A stretch of DNA of 51,337 nt from JAJZMA01 sp021850405 (lineage in GTDB: Bacteria > Chloroflexota > Dormibacteria > Aeolococcales > Aeolococcaceae): assembly GCA_027365835.1 (NCBI GenBank), contig DAHXLU010000054.1, positions 1-51,337 on the forward strand, written 5' to 3'. The position numbers were made by a program, and so were the translations under genes. Below the pieces are notes generated by a model. That model saw only the letters and a list, made by a program, of their open reading frames with translations, had not been told where the DNA came from and made no database searches. Below are positions 1 to 8,974 of the stretch, in pieces. How positions within the stretch are numbered: position 1 is the first letter of the stretch; the number at the start of each line of letters is the position of its first letter.

Positions 1-71
1 CTCCATCACCTGCCTGCTCCCCTTCACACCCCTCTGCTTGCTTCCCTTGCCAATACCTGTACGATTCCATG

Positions 72-106
72 GACGGTCTCTCCTTTTTGCTTTGGTTGAG
101 ACCGTC
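72..106. repeat. Inverted repeat, 9-bp arms
   Basis: GACGGTCTC at 72-80 is matched perfectly by GAGACCGTC at 98-106 around a 17-base loop. No T-run follows on either strand, so it is not a typical intrinsic terminator. The first 282 bases of the window hold no gene I can support; this is the only structure I see there. It could be an operator or a transcript hairpin upstream of the gene at 283. Confidence 0.4.
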
Positions 107-282
107 ACTCTACGAATTTCAACGCCACGTGGGGCATCCTCAAAACGGGGTCAACTCCAAGCAGCTATTGTCCGTGCTGTGTCCGTTCAGGATCGCGATT
201 CTAGCTTCAAGCTGCTGCAACGAGTGTGACTGAGGTTGCGGGCAGAAGGACATCGCAGAGACAAGGTGCAGGAGGAGTAAAC

Positions 283-984
283 ATGAGTGGTTTCCATCAC
301 CAGACCGATGACCAGGATAGTCCATTTGTCGTCGCAGATCTCGGGTACCATGGAGAGCGATACAGGGGCAGGCCCATAAAGGCGCTCTGGTCTGCAGGCG
401 CGATGTTGCTGGTCACCGGAGCTGTCGTGACGGGGATCTCCGCATTTGCCGCAGGGCCAGCTGCCAGTACCACCGCCCCGGTTCCACTGGCTTCCTGTAC
501 CGCAGCGAGTCCTGCTGCCAACACAGTCCCGCTCACCCTATGCGATATCGGCAAGACACTGACTGTCCCACGGGGGTCACTTCTGGTTGATGAGATTCCC
601 GCTGTATCTGGAACGTCGCACTACGGACCACTGACCAGCTCAGACACAGCTGTGGTGGCACCACTGGATGGGAGCCATAACTTTGTTGCAGCTGCTGCCG
701 GGACTGCGCAGCTGGCTGGCGCTGTAAACCCAGTGTGTGGAACAGCGGTGTGCGCCCAGGTTATCTCGACCTACCGGATTACCATCCAGGTGGAGAGCTC
801 TTCCACAGGCTCGTCCTGCCCGACTGCAAACCCCAACGAGGGATTGGCGGCTGGGCTGGGATGCGGGGTAAGGCCCTGCCCATCCCCATCCCTGCCAGCA
901 CTTCCGACGGCAGCAGCGGCCACCTTGCCAGCCATCGCGTGCCCCACAGTAAGTCCGGTGGCAGGAAGCCAGCCTGCCGCCTAG
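283..984 (+). CDS. Hypothetical membrane-anchored extracytoplasmic protein
   Basis: I do not recognise this 233-residue protein. The ATG at 283 is chosen because GGAGGAG lies at 271-277; an upstream in-frame start at 226 has no ribosome site. Residues 1-33 are polar, 34-56 form one hydrophobic segment (Ala/Val/Gly rich), and the rest is a Ser/Thr/Ala/Pro-rich exported portion with several cysteines, some of which could form disulfides. The C-terminal third is Pro/Ala/Thr-rich and probably disordered. Topology suggests a single-pass protein with its bulk outside. It stands alone and is followed by a strong terminator. No enzymatic motif is visible. Confidence 0.6.
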   Translation: MSGFHHQTDDQDSPFVVADLGYHGERYRGRPIKALWSAGAMLLVTGAVVTGISAFAAGPAASTTAPVPLASCTAASPAANTVPLTLCDIGKTLTVPRGSLLVDEIPAVSGTSHYGPLTSSDTAVVAPLDGSHNFVAAAAGTAQLAGAVNPVCGTAVCAQVISTYRITIQVESSSTGSSCPTANPNEGLAAGLGCGVRPCPSPSLPALPTAAAATLPAIACPTVSPVAGSQPAA

Positions 985-1008
985 CCCTGCATTCTTAGCC
1001 TCTCTGGG

Positions 1009-1049
1009 GGGGACTGGGATGGGTTGCAGCCCATTCCGGTCCCCTTTTT
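1009..1049 (+). terminator. Rho-independent terminator
   Basis: A 15-bp stem (1009-1023 with 1030-1044, two G-T wobbles, otherwise complete) encloses a 6-base loop TTGCAG and is followed directly by TTTTT at 1045-1049. It lies 25 bases after the stop of the gene at 283-984 and is the clearest intrinsic terminator in the window. Confidence 0.9.
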
Positions 1050-1306
1050 ACTGTAGGGTAGCGGTTGCTGGACCTGGGTCCCAGACTCCCGGGAAATCTT
1101 CTGGTTTCCTGTCCGGGCTGTGGCGGGAGAGAGGCAGGTAGCAGGCGTCTGGCTATAGCTTGGCCCTCCGGGCGCAGCAGGATTCTGGCTCTGCTCCTGG
1201 TGATAAGTGATCCCGCGCAGCGTCTGCCGCACAAGGGTTGGCAACGGCAGCACCTGAGCTGTTGGGGTCCCCGTAGTGACCGTTTTGTGCCGGGAGTAGT
1301 GGCAGC

Positions 1307-2020
1307 GTGACACAATCAGGCACTATGGTTGACCAGTATTCCTTGCTCCCCAGACTCCTGATAGCGGTCGTGTTGACCGGAATGATCGGGTTCGAGAGGG
1401 AGATCCGGCAGAAGAACGCTGGCTTGCGTACCCATGCCCTGGTTGGTCTTGGGGCTGCGGTCATCATGGTGGTCAGCCAGTACGGTTTTTTTGATGTGCT
1501 GCAAACCGGCAGAATTGTGCTGGATCCTTCCAGAATTGCAGCGCAGGTTGTGTCTGGCATAGGCTTTATTGGTGGTGGGCTGATTTTTGTCCGGCAGGAC
1601 ACTGTCCGTGGGTTGACTACGGCAGCCAGTGTGTGGCTTGCCGCTGGGATCGGCCTTACCGCCGGAGCAGGCCTTTTTGTCGTGGCTATCGGCTGTACTA
1701 TCCTGGGTGTGGCGGTCGTGGATGGGCTGGACAGGCTTGAACGGGTGCTGCCCCAGTCGACCCTTACGCTTTCAAGATTGCGGCTCATCTACCGGGACGA
1801 ACACGGAACCCTGCAGAAGATAACCCAGGTTTGCGCAGATCACGACATTGCCATCTCGGATATGAGTTTTCGAAGAAATAACCAGGTCCCTGCAACGGTT
1901 ACCTCCATCATGCGGCTCAGAAAAGCGCGCAAGCTTGCGGATGTTGTAGCTCATCTCGGCGAGATTGAGGGGGTTCTGGAGGTTGCTCCGATGGACATGG
2001 AGTTTGGAAATATCGACTGA
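1307..2020 (+). CDS. MgtC/SapB family membrane protein
   Basis: The 237-residue protein has the MgtC/SapB layout: an N-terminal hydrophobic domain with the family-typical GFEREIRQKNAGLRTHALVG segment and GIGFIGGG loop, then a soluble ACT-like C-terminal domain (from about residue 150). Members are linked to magnesium homeostasis and, in some bacteria, modulation of ATP synthase; the substrate is not settled. GTG at 1307 is preferred because GGGAG lies at 1292-1296; ATG at 1325 is an alternative with a poorer site. Bases 1050-1306 upstream contain no ORF and I could not recognise a magnesium riboswitch. It converges on the glycosyltransferase gene ending at 2069. Confidence 0.88.
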   Translation: MTQSGTMVDQYSLLPRLLIAVVLTGMIGFEREIRQKNAGLRTHALVGLGAAVIMVVSQYGFFDVLQTGRIVLDPSRIAAQVVSGIGFIGGGLIFVRQDTVRGLTTAASVWLAAGIGLTAGAGLFVVAIGCTILGVAVVDGLDRLERVLPQSTLTLSRLRLIYRDEHGTLQKITQVCADHDIAISDMSFRRNNQVPATVTSIMRLRKARKLADVVAHLGEIEGVLEVAPMDMEFGNID

Positions 2021-2068
2021 GTCGTGGCAGGATGCCGACTTGGTGCGTTCTTCTTCTGTACCCCTTCC

Positions 2069-3442
2069 TCAGGTGGCAATGGGCTGCACTGGTGTTGGCA
2101 GGTAGCTGCCAACCTCGGCAATAGAGCCTGCTGAGTAAGCAGAAGCAGTGGTGGGCAGGGCAAGTGCGGTTCTTCCCGGTCCAGCCATCGTTGCCAGGCC
2201 ACCGATGTCCAGTGCAATGGCACAGATGCACGCGACTGCCACAAGGGCGCTGCGCAGCGGAACGGGAAGTGGCCTAAGTAATCCCACTACTGTCCACGCA
2301 GTAGCGATGGCAATGCCAGTGATGGCAACGTAGAGGTAGCGGCCCTGGGGCTGGAAATCCACCTTCATGCTGTTGACCACAGAGGCGAGCAGCGACAGCG
2401 CAAGCATGGCAACAAAGGTGTATATGACAGCCTTTTGGCGAGCTGACAGGCGGGTCCATCGGTTCATCGTCATGATCACACATGCCACCACTATGACCAC
2501 GACCAGCAGCTCGAGTGCGCGGAAAATGTTGGTTGACTGGCCCAGGAGCTGCAGTGGGGTGGGGCGCGGGCCAAAGTATCCAAAGAAGCTCTTGAAGGTA
2601 ATGGTAATCCAGCCATGCACGTCTGAATAGCTGTTCAGGTGGAGGAGGATGTGGCCAGGATTATTGATTGGCGTAAGACTTGGAATCAGTGAATGGAACA
2701 GCATCAGATTGCGTACATACCACCAGCCAGCAAGGACGGCAGGAATTCCGACCAGTGCAGCCCATTGTTTGAACCTCATGTGCAGCTTCCAGCGTACGGC
2801 TCCCACTCCGTACAGGAACGCCAGCAGAACCCACGTAGTCTCTTTTGAAAGCAGGGCAACTCCCGCGAGTAGCCCTATCCTCACGGCAACCCGTGTTGAC
2901 GGCCTTTCATACGCAGGATCAAGTATCAGACGCACTGTCTGCAGCGCGATCAGTGCTGCCACCAGATAGGAGAGAGGATCGTCTGTTATAGTGGCGTCCA
3001 CCCACTGGAACTGCGGGATTATTGCGATGAGCAACGCGGAGAGCACCGCAAGCCAGGGGCGGCGCGGGAAGATGAGACGCGCCGTGCGCATACATACTAT
3101 GAGCGTGGCGGCTCCAAATAACGGCGAAAGCAGCCGCACCACAAAGGTGGAGCCAGAGAGCTTGTACAGTATGGCGGCGAGTAGATAGTACAGAGGCGGC
3201 TGTTGTCGCTCGTAAACACCATGCCCTGGAAGTGCCAGGTGCTGCGCCACAATCAGTACATAACCCAGATGCGAGTATTCATCCTGGCCCGCCCCAAGCG
3301 GCGTGATTATTGAATACAGGACTGCACAGATGAGAAAAAACAGGACTACGCCCCCAGCAGCGAGCTTCCATGCGCCTTCTGTGGTGCGAAACTTCGCTGT
3401 CAGGGTCAGGCTGGCTCCGCTGCTTGGGGCTGGGACAGACAT
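2069..3442 (-). CDS. GT-C family membrane glycosyltransferase (GT39/PMT_2-like)
   Basis: A 457-residue polytopic protein with roughly ten hydrophobic segments. After the first membrane segment comes an extracytoplasmic loop with an acidic pair (GQDEYSHLGY) and then QQPPLYYLL, the arrangement expected of GT-C enzymes that take sugar from a polyprenyl-phosphate donor. It could alternatively fall in the related DUF2142 group. Its ATG at 3440-3442 directly follows the TAG of the upstream gene (3443-3445), so the two are translationally coupled. The acceptor is unknown; with the GT2 gene at 5087 the natural guess is glycosylation of an envelope polymer or exported protein. Confidence 0.8.
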   Translation of the reverse strand: MSVPAPSSGASLTLTAKFRTTEGAWKLAAGGVVLFFLICAVLYSIITPLGAGQDEYSHLGYVLIVAQHLALPGHGVYERQQPPLYYLLAAILYKLSGSTFVVRLLSPLFGAATLIVCMRTARLIFPRRPWLAVLSALLIAIIPQFQWVDATITDDPLSYLVAALIALQTVRLILDPAYERPSTRVAVRIGLLAGVALLSKETTWVLLAFLYGVGAVRWKLHMRFKQWAALVGIPAVLAGWWYVRNLMLFHSLIPSLTPINNPGHILLHLNSYSDVHGWITITFKSFFGYFGPRPTPLQLLGQSTNIFRALELLVVVIVVACVIMTMNRWTRLSARQKAVIYTFVAMLALSLLASVVNSMKVDFQPQGRYLYVAITGIAIATAWTVVGLLRPLPVPLRSALVAVACICAIALDIGGLATMAGPGRTALALPTTASAYSAGSIAEVGSYLPTPVQPIAT

Positions 3443-5050
3443 CTAGGCAAGGATCCTTTTTGTGGCCGCCGTACCATCTCGCAGATATATGGCTTCGGGC
3501 CCATAGGTAAATACCTTTGTGTAGTGTAGCTGTAGCAACGGAGCAATGCCTTTGAATTCCATGAATGCTCCATGAGAGACAATCAGCACCTCTGGCGCTA
3601 TGCTGGCAACCCGCTGCGACATCAGGCGACTGCCCCCGAGCAGGACATTGTCGTTATAGATGGGTGGCGTTGGCAGTGTTACGGGCAAGTCTCCCAGAAG
3701 ATAGGGCCAGGCATCTGCTGACCAGACAACAGCTGTTTCTCCAGTTGCGTTGTGCTGGTGCAGCCACGCTCCCATCGCCACCACGGCTGGAGCACGAGCG
3801 TCAAATGAGTAGGCCCAGGACGTGCTTGACTGTTTCCCAAGTATGAGCGCGATGAATCCGCCATAGTAGGTGGCGAGGTTGCGGTGAGTGACGCCATCTA
3901 CAGTACCCATGCGTGTGGACATCCAGTCAAACCTGATGACTGAGGCCATGGAGGAAGCAAGGAGAAATGCTCCTGCCATCACCCATCCTCTCTTTTCGGA
4001 AAGCACTTGGCGGATCCCTGGCAGCAGTGAGCCCATCGCCATCATGCCAGGTGCTACCGCGGGCGTCAGAAAGTGCGGATACGGCTGGTTTGCTGCTGCC
4101 ACCACTCCGAGGTCGGCAAGGGTCCAGACCATGAACATCCAGCCGCACTCTGCCCGGCGACGGTACAGGACACATACACAAACTATCAGGAGTGCCAGAA
4201 GACCTACACCCACCAGGTGCAGCTCTGCCAGGATTCGCATTGACGGGATCGCGCTTTTGGTATAGGCAATGTAAAACCCAAAGAGGGCGAATTCTGTGGC
4301 CTTGTCACCAGCTGCCCCAAGAACCAGTACCACCCATAACAGGGTGGGAAGTACTACTGCTGAAAGATATGCAGTCAGGTACCGTAGTCGCATGCTGGAG
4401 GCGAGCAGGATAAGTGTCATGGCGCCTATGTCCGCAACGGCAGTCTGCTGAAACCCAAGGCCCGCAGCATCCAGCAGGCCTGCCAGCACCAGGGCGAGCA
4501 CAGGGGGCATGGACGCGGGGAGCCGTTTGCAGCAGGCAAGGATGACCAGAATGCCAGCCCACGTGCATGGGGCAATAAGCAAACTTTCAGGAAGGGCCAG
4601 TTCTGCATCAGTGATGGGCAAGCCCAGGACTATTGCGGTTGCAAGGAGGATGAGCAGTGTTGCCCTGGAGCTTAGAAGCCGTTTTGCTCCAAACCAGACC
4701 CCAAGCAATGTGCAGACGGCACTTATTAACGTAAGTACGTGGAGACCAGCCTCACTGGCCCCAAAGATCCTGTAGTCAAGTGCCATGGTCCAGAGCATGA
4801 GCGGCGGCTTGTTGTTCCATGCCGTAACGTAGAGAACCTTGCCGTGCAGCAGCTCCCGCCCTACAGTCAGATAGCCAGCTTCATCGGTGTACCAGTACGG
4901 CTCGAACCACGCAGGAATCCGCAACAGCAGCAGTACAAGAAGCGAAGGCAGGAGGGTTTTGACGGCTGAGTCCCCAAACCGGCTCAGGCCTGGGCCAGAA
5001 TCGGGCTCATGTGCTGCCCGCGCCATTTTGGCATTCACGTCAGGTACCAT
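3443..5050 (-). CDS. Glycosyltransferase family 39 protein
   Basis: A 535-residue polytopic membrane protein. Near residues 50-85 it carries the signature first loop of ArnT/PMT_2-type enzymes: YWYTDEAGYL, then GKVLY and NNKPPLML. The aspartate in TDE is the expected catalytic base. It is predicted to use a lipid-linked sugar (dolichol/decaprenyl phosphate type) outside the membrane. Start: ATG at 5050 lies 14 bases after a TATGAT box and lacks a clear Shine-Dalgarno; ATG at 5026 (residue 9) is an alternative. It is divergent from the GT2 gene at 5087 with only about 36 bases between start codons, which suggests co-regulation. Confidence 0.85.
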   Translation of the reverse strand: MVPDVNAKMARAAHEPDSGPGLSRFGDSAVKTLLPSLLVLLLLRIPAWFEPYWYTDEAGYLTVGRELLHGKVLYVTAWNNKPPLMLWTMALDYRIFGASEAGLHVLTLISAVCTLLGVWFGAKRLLSSRATLLILLATAIVLGLPITDAELALPESLLIAPCTWAGILVILACCKRLPASMPPVLALVLAGLLDAAGLGFQQTAVADIGAMTLILLASSMRLRYLTAYLSAVVLPTLLWVVLVLGAAGDKATEFALFGFYIAYTKSAIPSMRILAELHLVGVGLLALLIVCVCVLYRRRAECGWMFMVWTLADLGVVAAANQPYPHFLTPAVAPGMMAMGSLLPGIRQVLSEKRGWVMAGAFLLASSMASVIRFDWMSTRMGTVDGVTHRNLATYYGGFIALILGKQSSTSWAYSFDARAPAVVAMGAWLHQHNATGETAVVWSADAWPYLLGDLPVTLPTPPIYNDNVLLGGSRLMSQRVASIAPEVLIVSHGAFMEFKGIAPLLQLHYTKVFTYGPEAIYLRDGTAATKRILA

Positions 5051-5064
5051 ATCGGACGCGTGCC

Positions 5065-5070
5065 ATCATA
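5065..5070 (-). promoter_or_regulatory. Putative -10 box for the GT39 pair
   Basis: On the minus strand this reads TATGAT, five of six to the -10 consensus, placed 14 bases before the ATG at 5050; a start about 7 bases downstream would leave a very short leader. A weak -35 (TTAGGC, 5089-5094 reversed) lies 18 bases upstream, inside the start of the divergent gene. Confidence 0.4.
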
Positions 5071-5086
5071 GCAGTTGGGGGAAACC

Positions 5087-5911
5087 ATGCCTAAGCCAGC
5101 CAGAACCAGCGATTCCCAGGCAGGGGGATCGGGCGGCTCATCAGAAGCTTTGAAACTGCCGCTGTCCTCGCTAACCCTGGTCCTCCCTGCCCACAACGAG
5201 GCGGAGAATCTCCCTTCCGTGATAGCCGAGGCCAGGGCAATGTTTTCCACGCTTGCGCTGGTATCCGAGATTGTCCTGGTTGATGATGGGAGCACTGACA
5301 GGACAGGCGAGCTGGCGACAGGCCTTTGCCAGGATGCTGGCATTCCACTGCGGCTGATCCGGCATGAAAGCAAACAGGGATACGGTGCGACCGTAGGGGA
5401 TGGGCTGAGAGCAGCGCGGGGAGATTTCGTTGCATTCACCGATGCTGATGGTCAGTTTGATCTCGGGGAATTTCCAATGATGGCGCGTCTCCTGGACACG
5501 GCAGACCTGGTGGGTGGTTACCGGCGCCAGCGGGAAGATGCCTTTTTTCGCTCAGTGGTAAGTTTTGTCTTCAATACCCTGCTCCGGTTCCTTTACGGGC
5601 TCAAGGTTCGCGACGTTGACTGTGCGATGAAGATTATGCGGGGCTCCTTCCTGCGCTCGATCGATCTGCAGGCCAGGAGTGCGCTCATCAATGCAGAGCT
5701 TTACTGGAAGGCAAGGCGAGGAGGGTGGAGAACGGCACAGGTTGCCGTCACCCATCGACCCAGGGTGGCCGGAGTACGCTCGGGTGCACGCCCAAGAGCG
5801 ATACTGCGTGCAGTCAAGGAGCTGTTTTTGTTCAGGATGAAACTGCGCTCATGGCATCCAGATGCGGCAGCCCGGGTGCAGGAGCCACACCATAATTCGG
5901 GAGTTGGATGA
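5087..5911 (+). CDS. GT2 glycosyltransferase, polyprenyl-phosphate sugar synthase-like
   Basis: A 274-residue GT-A enzyme resembling dolichol/polyprenyl-phosphate mannose or glucose synthases. Visible motifs: LVLPAHNEAENL (nucleotide-sugar binding strand), IVLVDDGSTDRT, TDADGQFD (metal-binding DxD region), and DCAMKIMR. It lacks the C-terminal pair of membrane helices of some family members. Likely reaction: transfer of a sugar from a nucleotide donor to polyprenyl phosphate on the cytoplasmic face, making donors for the divergent GT39 enzymes (inference from context). ATG 5087 is preferred over TTG 5075 because GGGGGAA (5077-5082) is well spaced. Confidence 0.87.
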   Translation: MPKPARTSDSQAGGSGGSSEALKLPLSSLTLVLPAHNEAENLPSVIAEARAMFSTLALVSEIVLVDDGSTDRTGELATGLCQDAGIPLRLIRHESKQGYGATVGDGLRAARGDFVAFTDADGQFDLGEFPMMARLLDTADLVGGYRRQREDAFFRSVVSFVFNTLLRFLYGLKVRDVDCAMKIMRGSFLRSIDLQARSALINAELYWKARRGGWRTAQVAVTHRPRVAGVRSGARPRAILRAVKELFLFRMKLRSWHPDAAARVQEPHHNSGVG

Positions 5912-5912
5912 T

Positions 5913-6929
5913 ATGAAGGTAAGTACAACTTTGATCCGCAGCCTGGCTGTTCTCGTGGGGCTTCCAGTACTCATTGCCGGGTGCGGAGCTGCCTCGCACG
6001 GGAAGGTGGCGGTACGTCCGTCCCCATCGAGCCATCCATCGTCCACCGTTGCTGCCAGTCCGACCCCAACTCCGCAGCCAGCCCTTCCTGCTCCAGCCAT
6101 TGTGCAGGTTGACAACATCGAGTACGCCCGACCGCAATATGGGCTGAACCAGGCGCAGATCGTGTATGAATATGACACTGAAGGTGGCATCACCAGATTT
6201 TCTGCGATCTATTTCACACCTCCGCAGGGTCAGGTTGGAGACATTCGGAGCGCCAGGATGGTAAGCATCGCACTGGTCAATGAGTATCATGGGCTTCTCA
6301 TCTATTCAGGGGCATCGCAATATGTCACGGCCCACCTGCGGGCAGGAAATGTCCCCCGGTTCAACGAGACCAGCGCAGGGGGCCTACTCTATCGGACCAG
6401 TACCGCCTACCCCCCGTATAACCTGTTTACTGACGGGGCCAATATCGCCAGACTGATCTCCCAGGCAGCACTGCCGCATGTGGGCTACCAGCTCTGGAAC
6501 CGCACATCGAACCCCACCGGTGGGGTTCCAGCAACAAGATTTTCTGCTCCGCTGTCGCCCACGGTTGACCCTGTTTACACATGGAATCCAGCCGATCATG
6601 GATACATCCGTAACGATTCCCTTACAGGTACGTTTGTTATACCCGGAGGTACACCGCTGCCTATGGCAACAGTTGTCGTGATGCAGGTGCAGGTACAGAC
6701 GCTCAACTATATTGAGGATGTCAATGGCATCCATGGCCTCGCTTACACATTGACCGGAAGCGGGCCAGTACAGGTGTTCACTGACGGACAGGAGTTCTCC
6801 GGAACCTGGCAGTCTGCCGCGTCTGGCCCTCCCCAGTTTGTGGGCTCTAATGGGAAGCCCCTTCCCGTAGCACCTGGGACGGTATGGATAGATCTGGTAC
6901 CGCAGGGAGCATCTGCGACCAGTGGGTAG
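5913..6929 (+). CDS. DUF3048 domain lipoprotein (YerB-like)
   Basis: A 338-residue exported protein. The start ATG is two bases after the stop of the GT2 gene, with GGGAG at 5899-5903. The signal peptide ends in a lipobox (VLIAGC, Cys24), followed by a Ser/Pro/Thr-rich linker (about 30-65) and a DUF3048 region beginning around IVQVDNIEYARPQYGLNQA, including the typical GDIRSAR stretch. The family (B. subtilis YerB type) has no firmly assigned function; it is an envelope-associated lipoprotein. It overlaps the next gene by 8 bases, so GT2, DUF3048 and the deacetylase form one operon. Confidence 0.85.
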   Translation: MKVSTTLIRSLAVLVGLPVLIAGCGAASHGKVAVRPSPSSHPSSTVAASPTPTPQPALPAPAIVQVDNIEYARPQYGLNQAQIVYEYDTEGGITRFSAIYFTPPQGQVGDIRSARMVSIALVNEYHGLLIYSGASQYVTAHLRAGNVPRFNETSAGGLLYRTSTAYPPYNLFTDGANIARLISQAALPHVGYQLWNRTSNPTGGVPATRFSAPLSPTVDPVYTWNPADHGYIRNDSLTGTFVIPGGTPLPMATVVVMQVQVQTLNYIEDVNGIHGLAYTLTGSGPVQVFTDGQEFSGTWQSAASGPPQFVGSNGKPLPVAPGTVWIDLVPQGASATSG

Positions 6930-8361
6930 GTCAAGAGCATCGGTTGTGGCTGCTTTGGGCGTGGTTCTCGCTGGTATCACCCTTGCCGGGTGCGGTGGTG
7001 TTGCCAGCAAGGTACCTGGTGCGGGCGGCTCCCCGGCCAGTGCCCACGGTCGAGCCACAGCTGGCCTGTCTCCAGCCCAGGCTGTGGAGAAAGTGGCAGC
7101 CAGTTTCATGAACGCATTTGTGGCTGGCCAGCCTGCAGAGCAGTGGGGGCTGCTCACGCCTGGTGCCCAGCAGGGGTGGCCGAGCCAGCAGGCACGCGCC
7201 GCGATGCTTGCAGCCAAGTTTGGTGGGTTCCAGATGTCTTATTCGCTTGGTCATCCAGTCTCTGGGGCAGTCCATGTCAACTATGAAACCCTGGCACGTC
7301 AGGAAAACCTGTGGGAGGTTCCGGTCGATGTAAGGTTTGTTGGTCCCCAGCCTGGCCCGGCCGGTGCTGCAGCGCTCTACCAGTCCCTTGCCCTCTACCT
7401 GGCACAGACCAGGGGTAGCTCCGCCTTCAAGGTGGTTGGGGAGGGTCCTGCATCCATGGATGCCCCCGTAATCACCCGGGGAGCAGGAGGGAGCCAGGGC
7501 AGTGCACAGCAAGCCAGTTCATCTCCCCCCGTGCCATCTGGTCCTGCTACGGGCCCTCTCCTGCCCATCGTTGCAGTGCCTGCCCATCAGGTCACAGTGC
7601 CGATATTCATGTATCACAGGGTTGCTCCCCTCCCGCTTAGGTCAGCCTGGAACAACAGCTATGGCTGGGAGATAGAGAGTGGCCTGACGGTTCCTCCTGC
7701 CCAGTTTGATGCCGAGATGAACTACCTTCATGGGGCGCAATACCATGCCATCTCCATCACCAGGCTGATGGACAATCTTGAGTACGGCCTGCCGTTGCCG
7801 ACCCGCCCTTTTGTCCTCACTTTTGATGATGGAAGGCAAAGCCCGTGGTTCAATGCTGTGCCGGTTTTAAGGACAGATGGATTTACTGCGAATTTTTTTG
7901 TGTCGTCTGGATTCATTGGCCATGTGGTTGAACTTCCCAACGGGCAGAACCGGCAGGGTTATCTGACCGGCCAGGAGATTACCACACTGTCAGCAGACGG
8001 TTTCTGGGTGGAGGACCATGGCGTCTATGACCAGGTGCCTCTCTATGACGCATCAATGAGTGTCCTGCAGCAGCAGGTGGGTGCGTCAGCAGTAACCATA
8101 GAGAAGTATTCCGGGCGCCCGATCCAGGATCTGGCATATACTGGCGCTCTGTGGCCATTTCCTGCCGCCAGCCAGGGTCAGGCAGCCGAGGCACCGATGT
8201 TTGCTGATCTTGCAGCTCTGGGTTATGTGAGCGCTGTCACCGACGCGAGGACCACATCTGCAACTGAGTACTCCACGCAGCCTATGGCGCTGCCCAGGAT
8301 CAGGGTGTATCCAGGAGAACCGCTGCAGCAGTTTGAAACTGATGCCAGCGGGGCAGTGTGA
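6922..8361 (+). CDS. Polysaccharide deacetylase-like lipoprotein with N-terminal accessory domain
   Basis: A 479-residue lipoprotein starting at GTG 6922, overlapping the previous gene by 8 bases. Signal with lipobox ITLAGC (Cys24). Residues about 50-175 form an accessory domain, possibly NTF2-like as in penicillin-binding-protein N-termini; a Gly/Ser/Pro linker follows. Residues 225-470 resemble a NodB-type carbohydrate esterase 4: MYHRV (230-234) and TFDDG (300-304, with the expected catalytic base and metal Asp). The usual HxxxH metal motif appears as H366-x3-D370 (EDHGVYD), a substitution that may alter or weaken catalysis. Likely acts on peptidoglycan or an exopolysaccharide outside the membrane. 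Confidence 0.83.
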   Translation: MGRSRASVVAALGVVLAGITLAGCGGVASKVPGAGGSPASAHGRATAGLSPAQAVEKVAASFMNAFVAGQPAEQWGLLTPGAQQGWPSQQARAAMLAAKFGGFQMSYSLGHPVSGAVHVNYETLARQENLWEVPVDVRFVGPQPGPAGAAALYQSLALYLAQTRGSSAFKVVGEGPASMDAPVITRGAGGSQGSAQQASSSPPVPSGPATGPLLPIVAVPAHQVTVPIFMYHRVAPLPLRSAWNNSYGWEIESGLTVPPAQFDAEMNYLHGAQYHAISITRLMDNLEYGLPLPTRPFVLTFDDGRQSPWFNAVPVLRTDGFTANFFVSSGFIGHVVELPNGQNRQGYLTGQEITTLSADGFWVEDHGVYDQVPLYDASMSVLQQQVGASAVTIEKYSGRPIQDLAYTGALWPFPAASQGQAAEAPMFADLAALGYVSAVTDARTTSATEYSTQPMALPRIRVYPGEPLQQFETDASGAV

Positions 8362-8407
8362 CCTTGTCCAGTTATTTTCCTTCAGCCCTGGGTGCTCCTT
8401 TGGATGA

Positions 8408-8938
8408 GTGTGCGTGAACCGGTCAGTGCTCCAGGTGGACCCTGATGCGGTTGACGCCAGCCAGATCGTGCCCTGGTCAATCCGCCTTGTCCAGCTGATC
8501 CTGTTATTTGCGCTCGCGGGACTGCTCGTTGCCTCTCTTGGCATGGTGGCGCTGGTGGTGCTGGCAGTAGCTCCGACACATTCTACTGCTGGACAGCTTC
8601 CAGTGCTGGTGGGCCTGCTGCTGGCAGCCGTCATCGGCCCGCTGGTTCCTCTTCTGGTAATTGTGGGGCTTGGCAGGCTATCTGTGTTTGCGTGGCGCGT
8701 AGCAACGTGGCTCTCGGGATTTCTGGCGTTTGTGGGGTTTGTAGGGGTGGCGGCCCTCGGGAGCCACATTCACCGCTTTACCAGGCCAGAGGAGTTTGGA
8801 ATGGCCGTGGGCCCGTTTCTGCTCATTTTTGTGTTGCTCATGATGCCGGCCAGCCGCAATGCAGTGCGGCATCATGGGGTTGTGCCGAGGTCAACGTCGC
8901 GCTATGCAAAGCGGCGCCGCCAGCGCCGGCGCAGGTAG
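8408..8938 (+). CDS. Hypothetical membrane protein with basic tail
   Basis: A 176-residue protein with about four hydrophobic segments (near 23-55, 65-90, 95-120, 130-148) and a strongly basic C-terminal tail ending in a run of arginines after residue 160. GTG at 8408 is used; GTG at 8414 is an alternative. It follows the deacetylase gene by 46 bases on the same strand and may be the last gene of the envelope operon. I do not recognise a family. Confidence 0.55.
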   Translation: MCVNRSVLQVDPDAVDASQIVPWSIRLVQLILLFALAGLLVASLGMVALVVLAVAPTHSTAGQLPVLVGLLLAAVIGPLVPLLVIVGLGRLSVFAWRVATWLSGFLAFVGFVGVAALGSHIHRFTRPEEFGMAVGPFLLIFVLLMMPASRNAVRHHGVVPRSTSRYAKRRRQRRRR

Positions 8939-8974
8939 TCCGGTACTTCCTTCCCGTAAGCTCCACAGCGGTTC

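Noticed and set aside
38..229. 63-codon frame at the window start
   Set aside because: No ribosome site or leaderless box, and the translation is not protein-like.
1051..1306. Magnesium riboswitch upstream of the MgtC-like gene
   Set aside because: I could not find M-box or ykkC/yybP-type conserved elements by eye.
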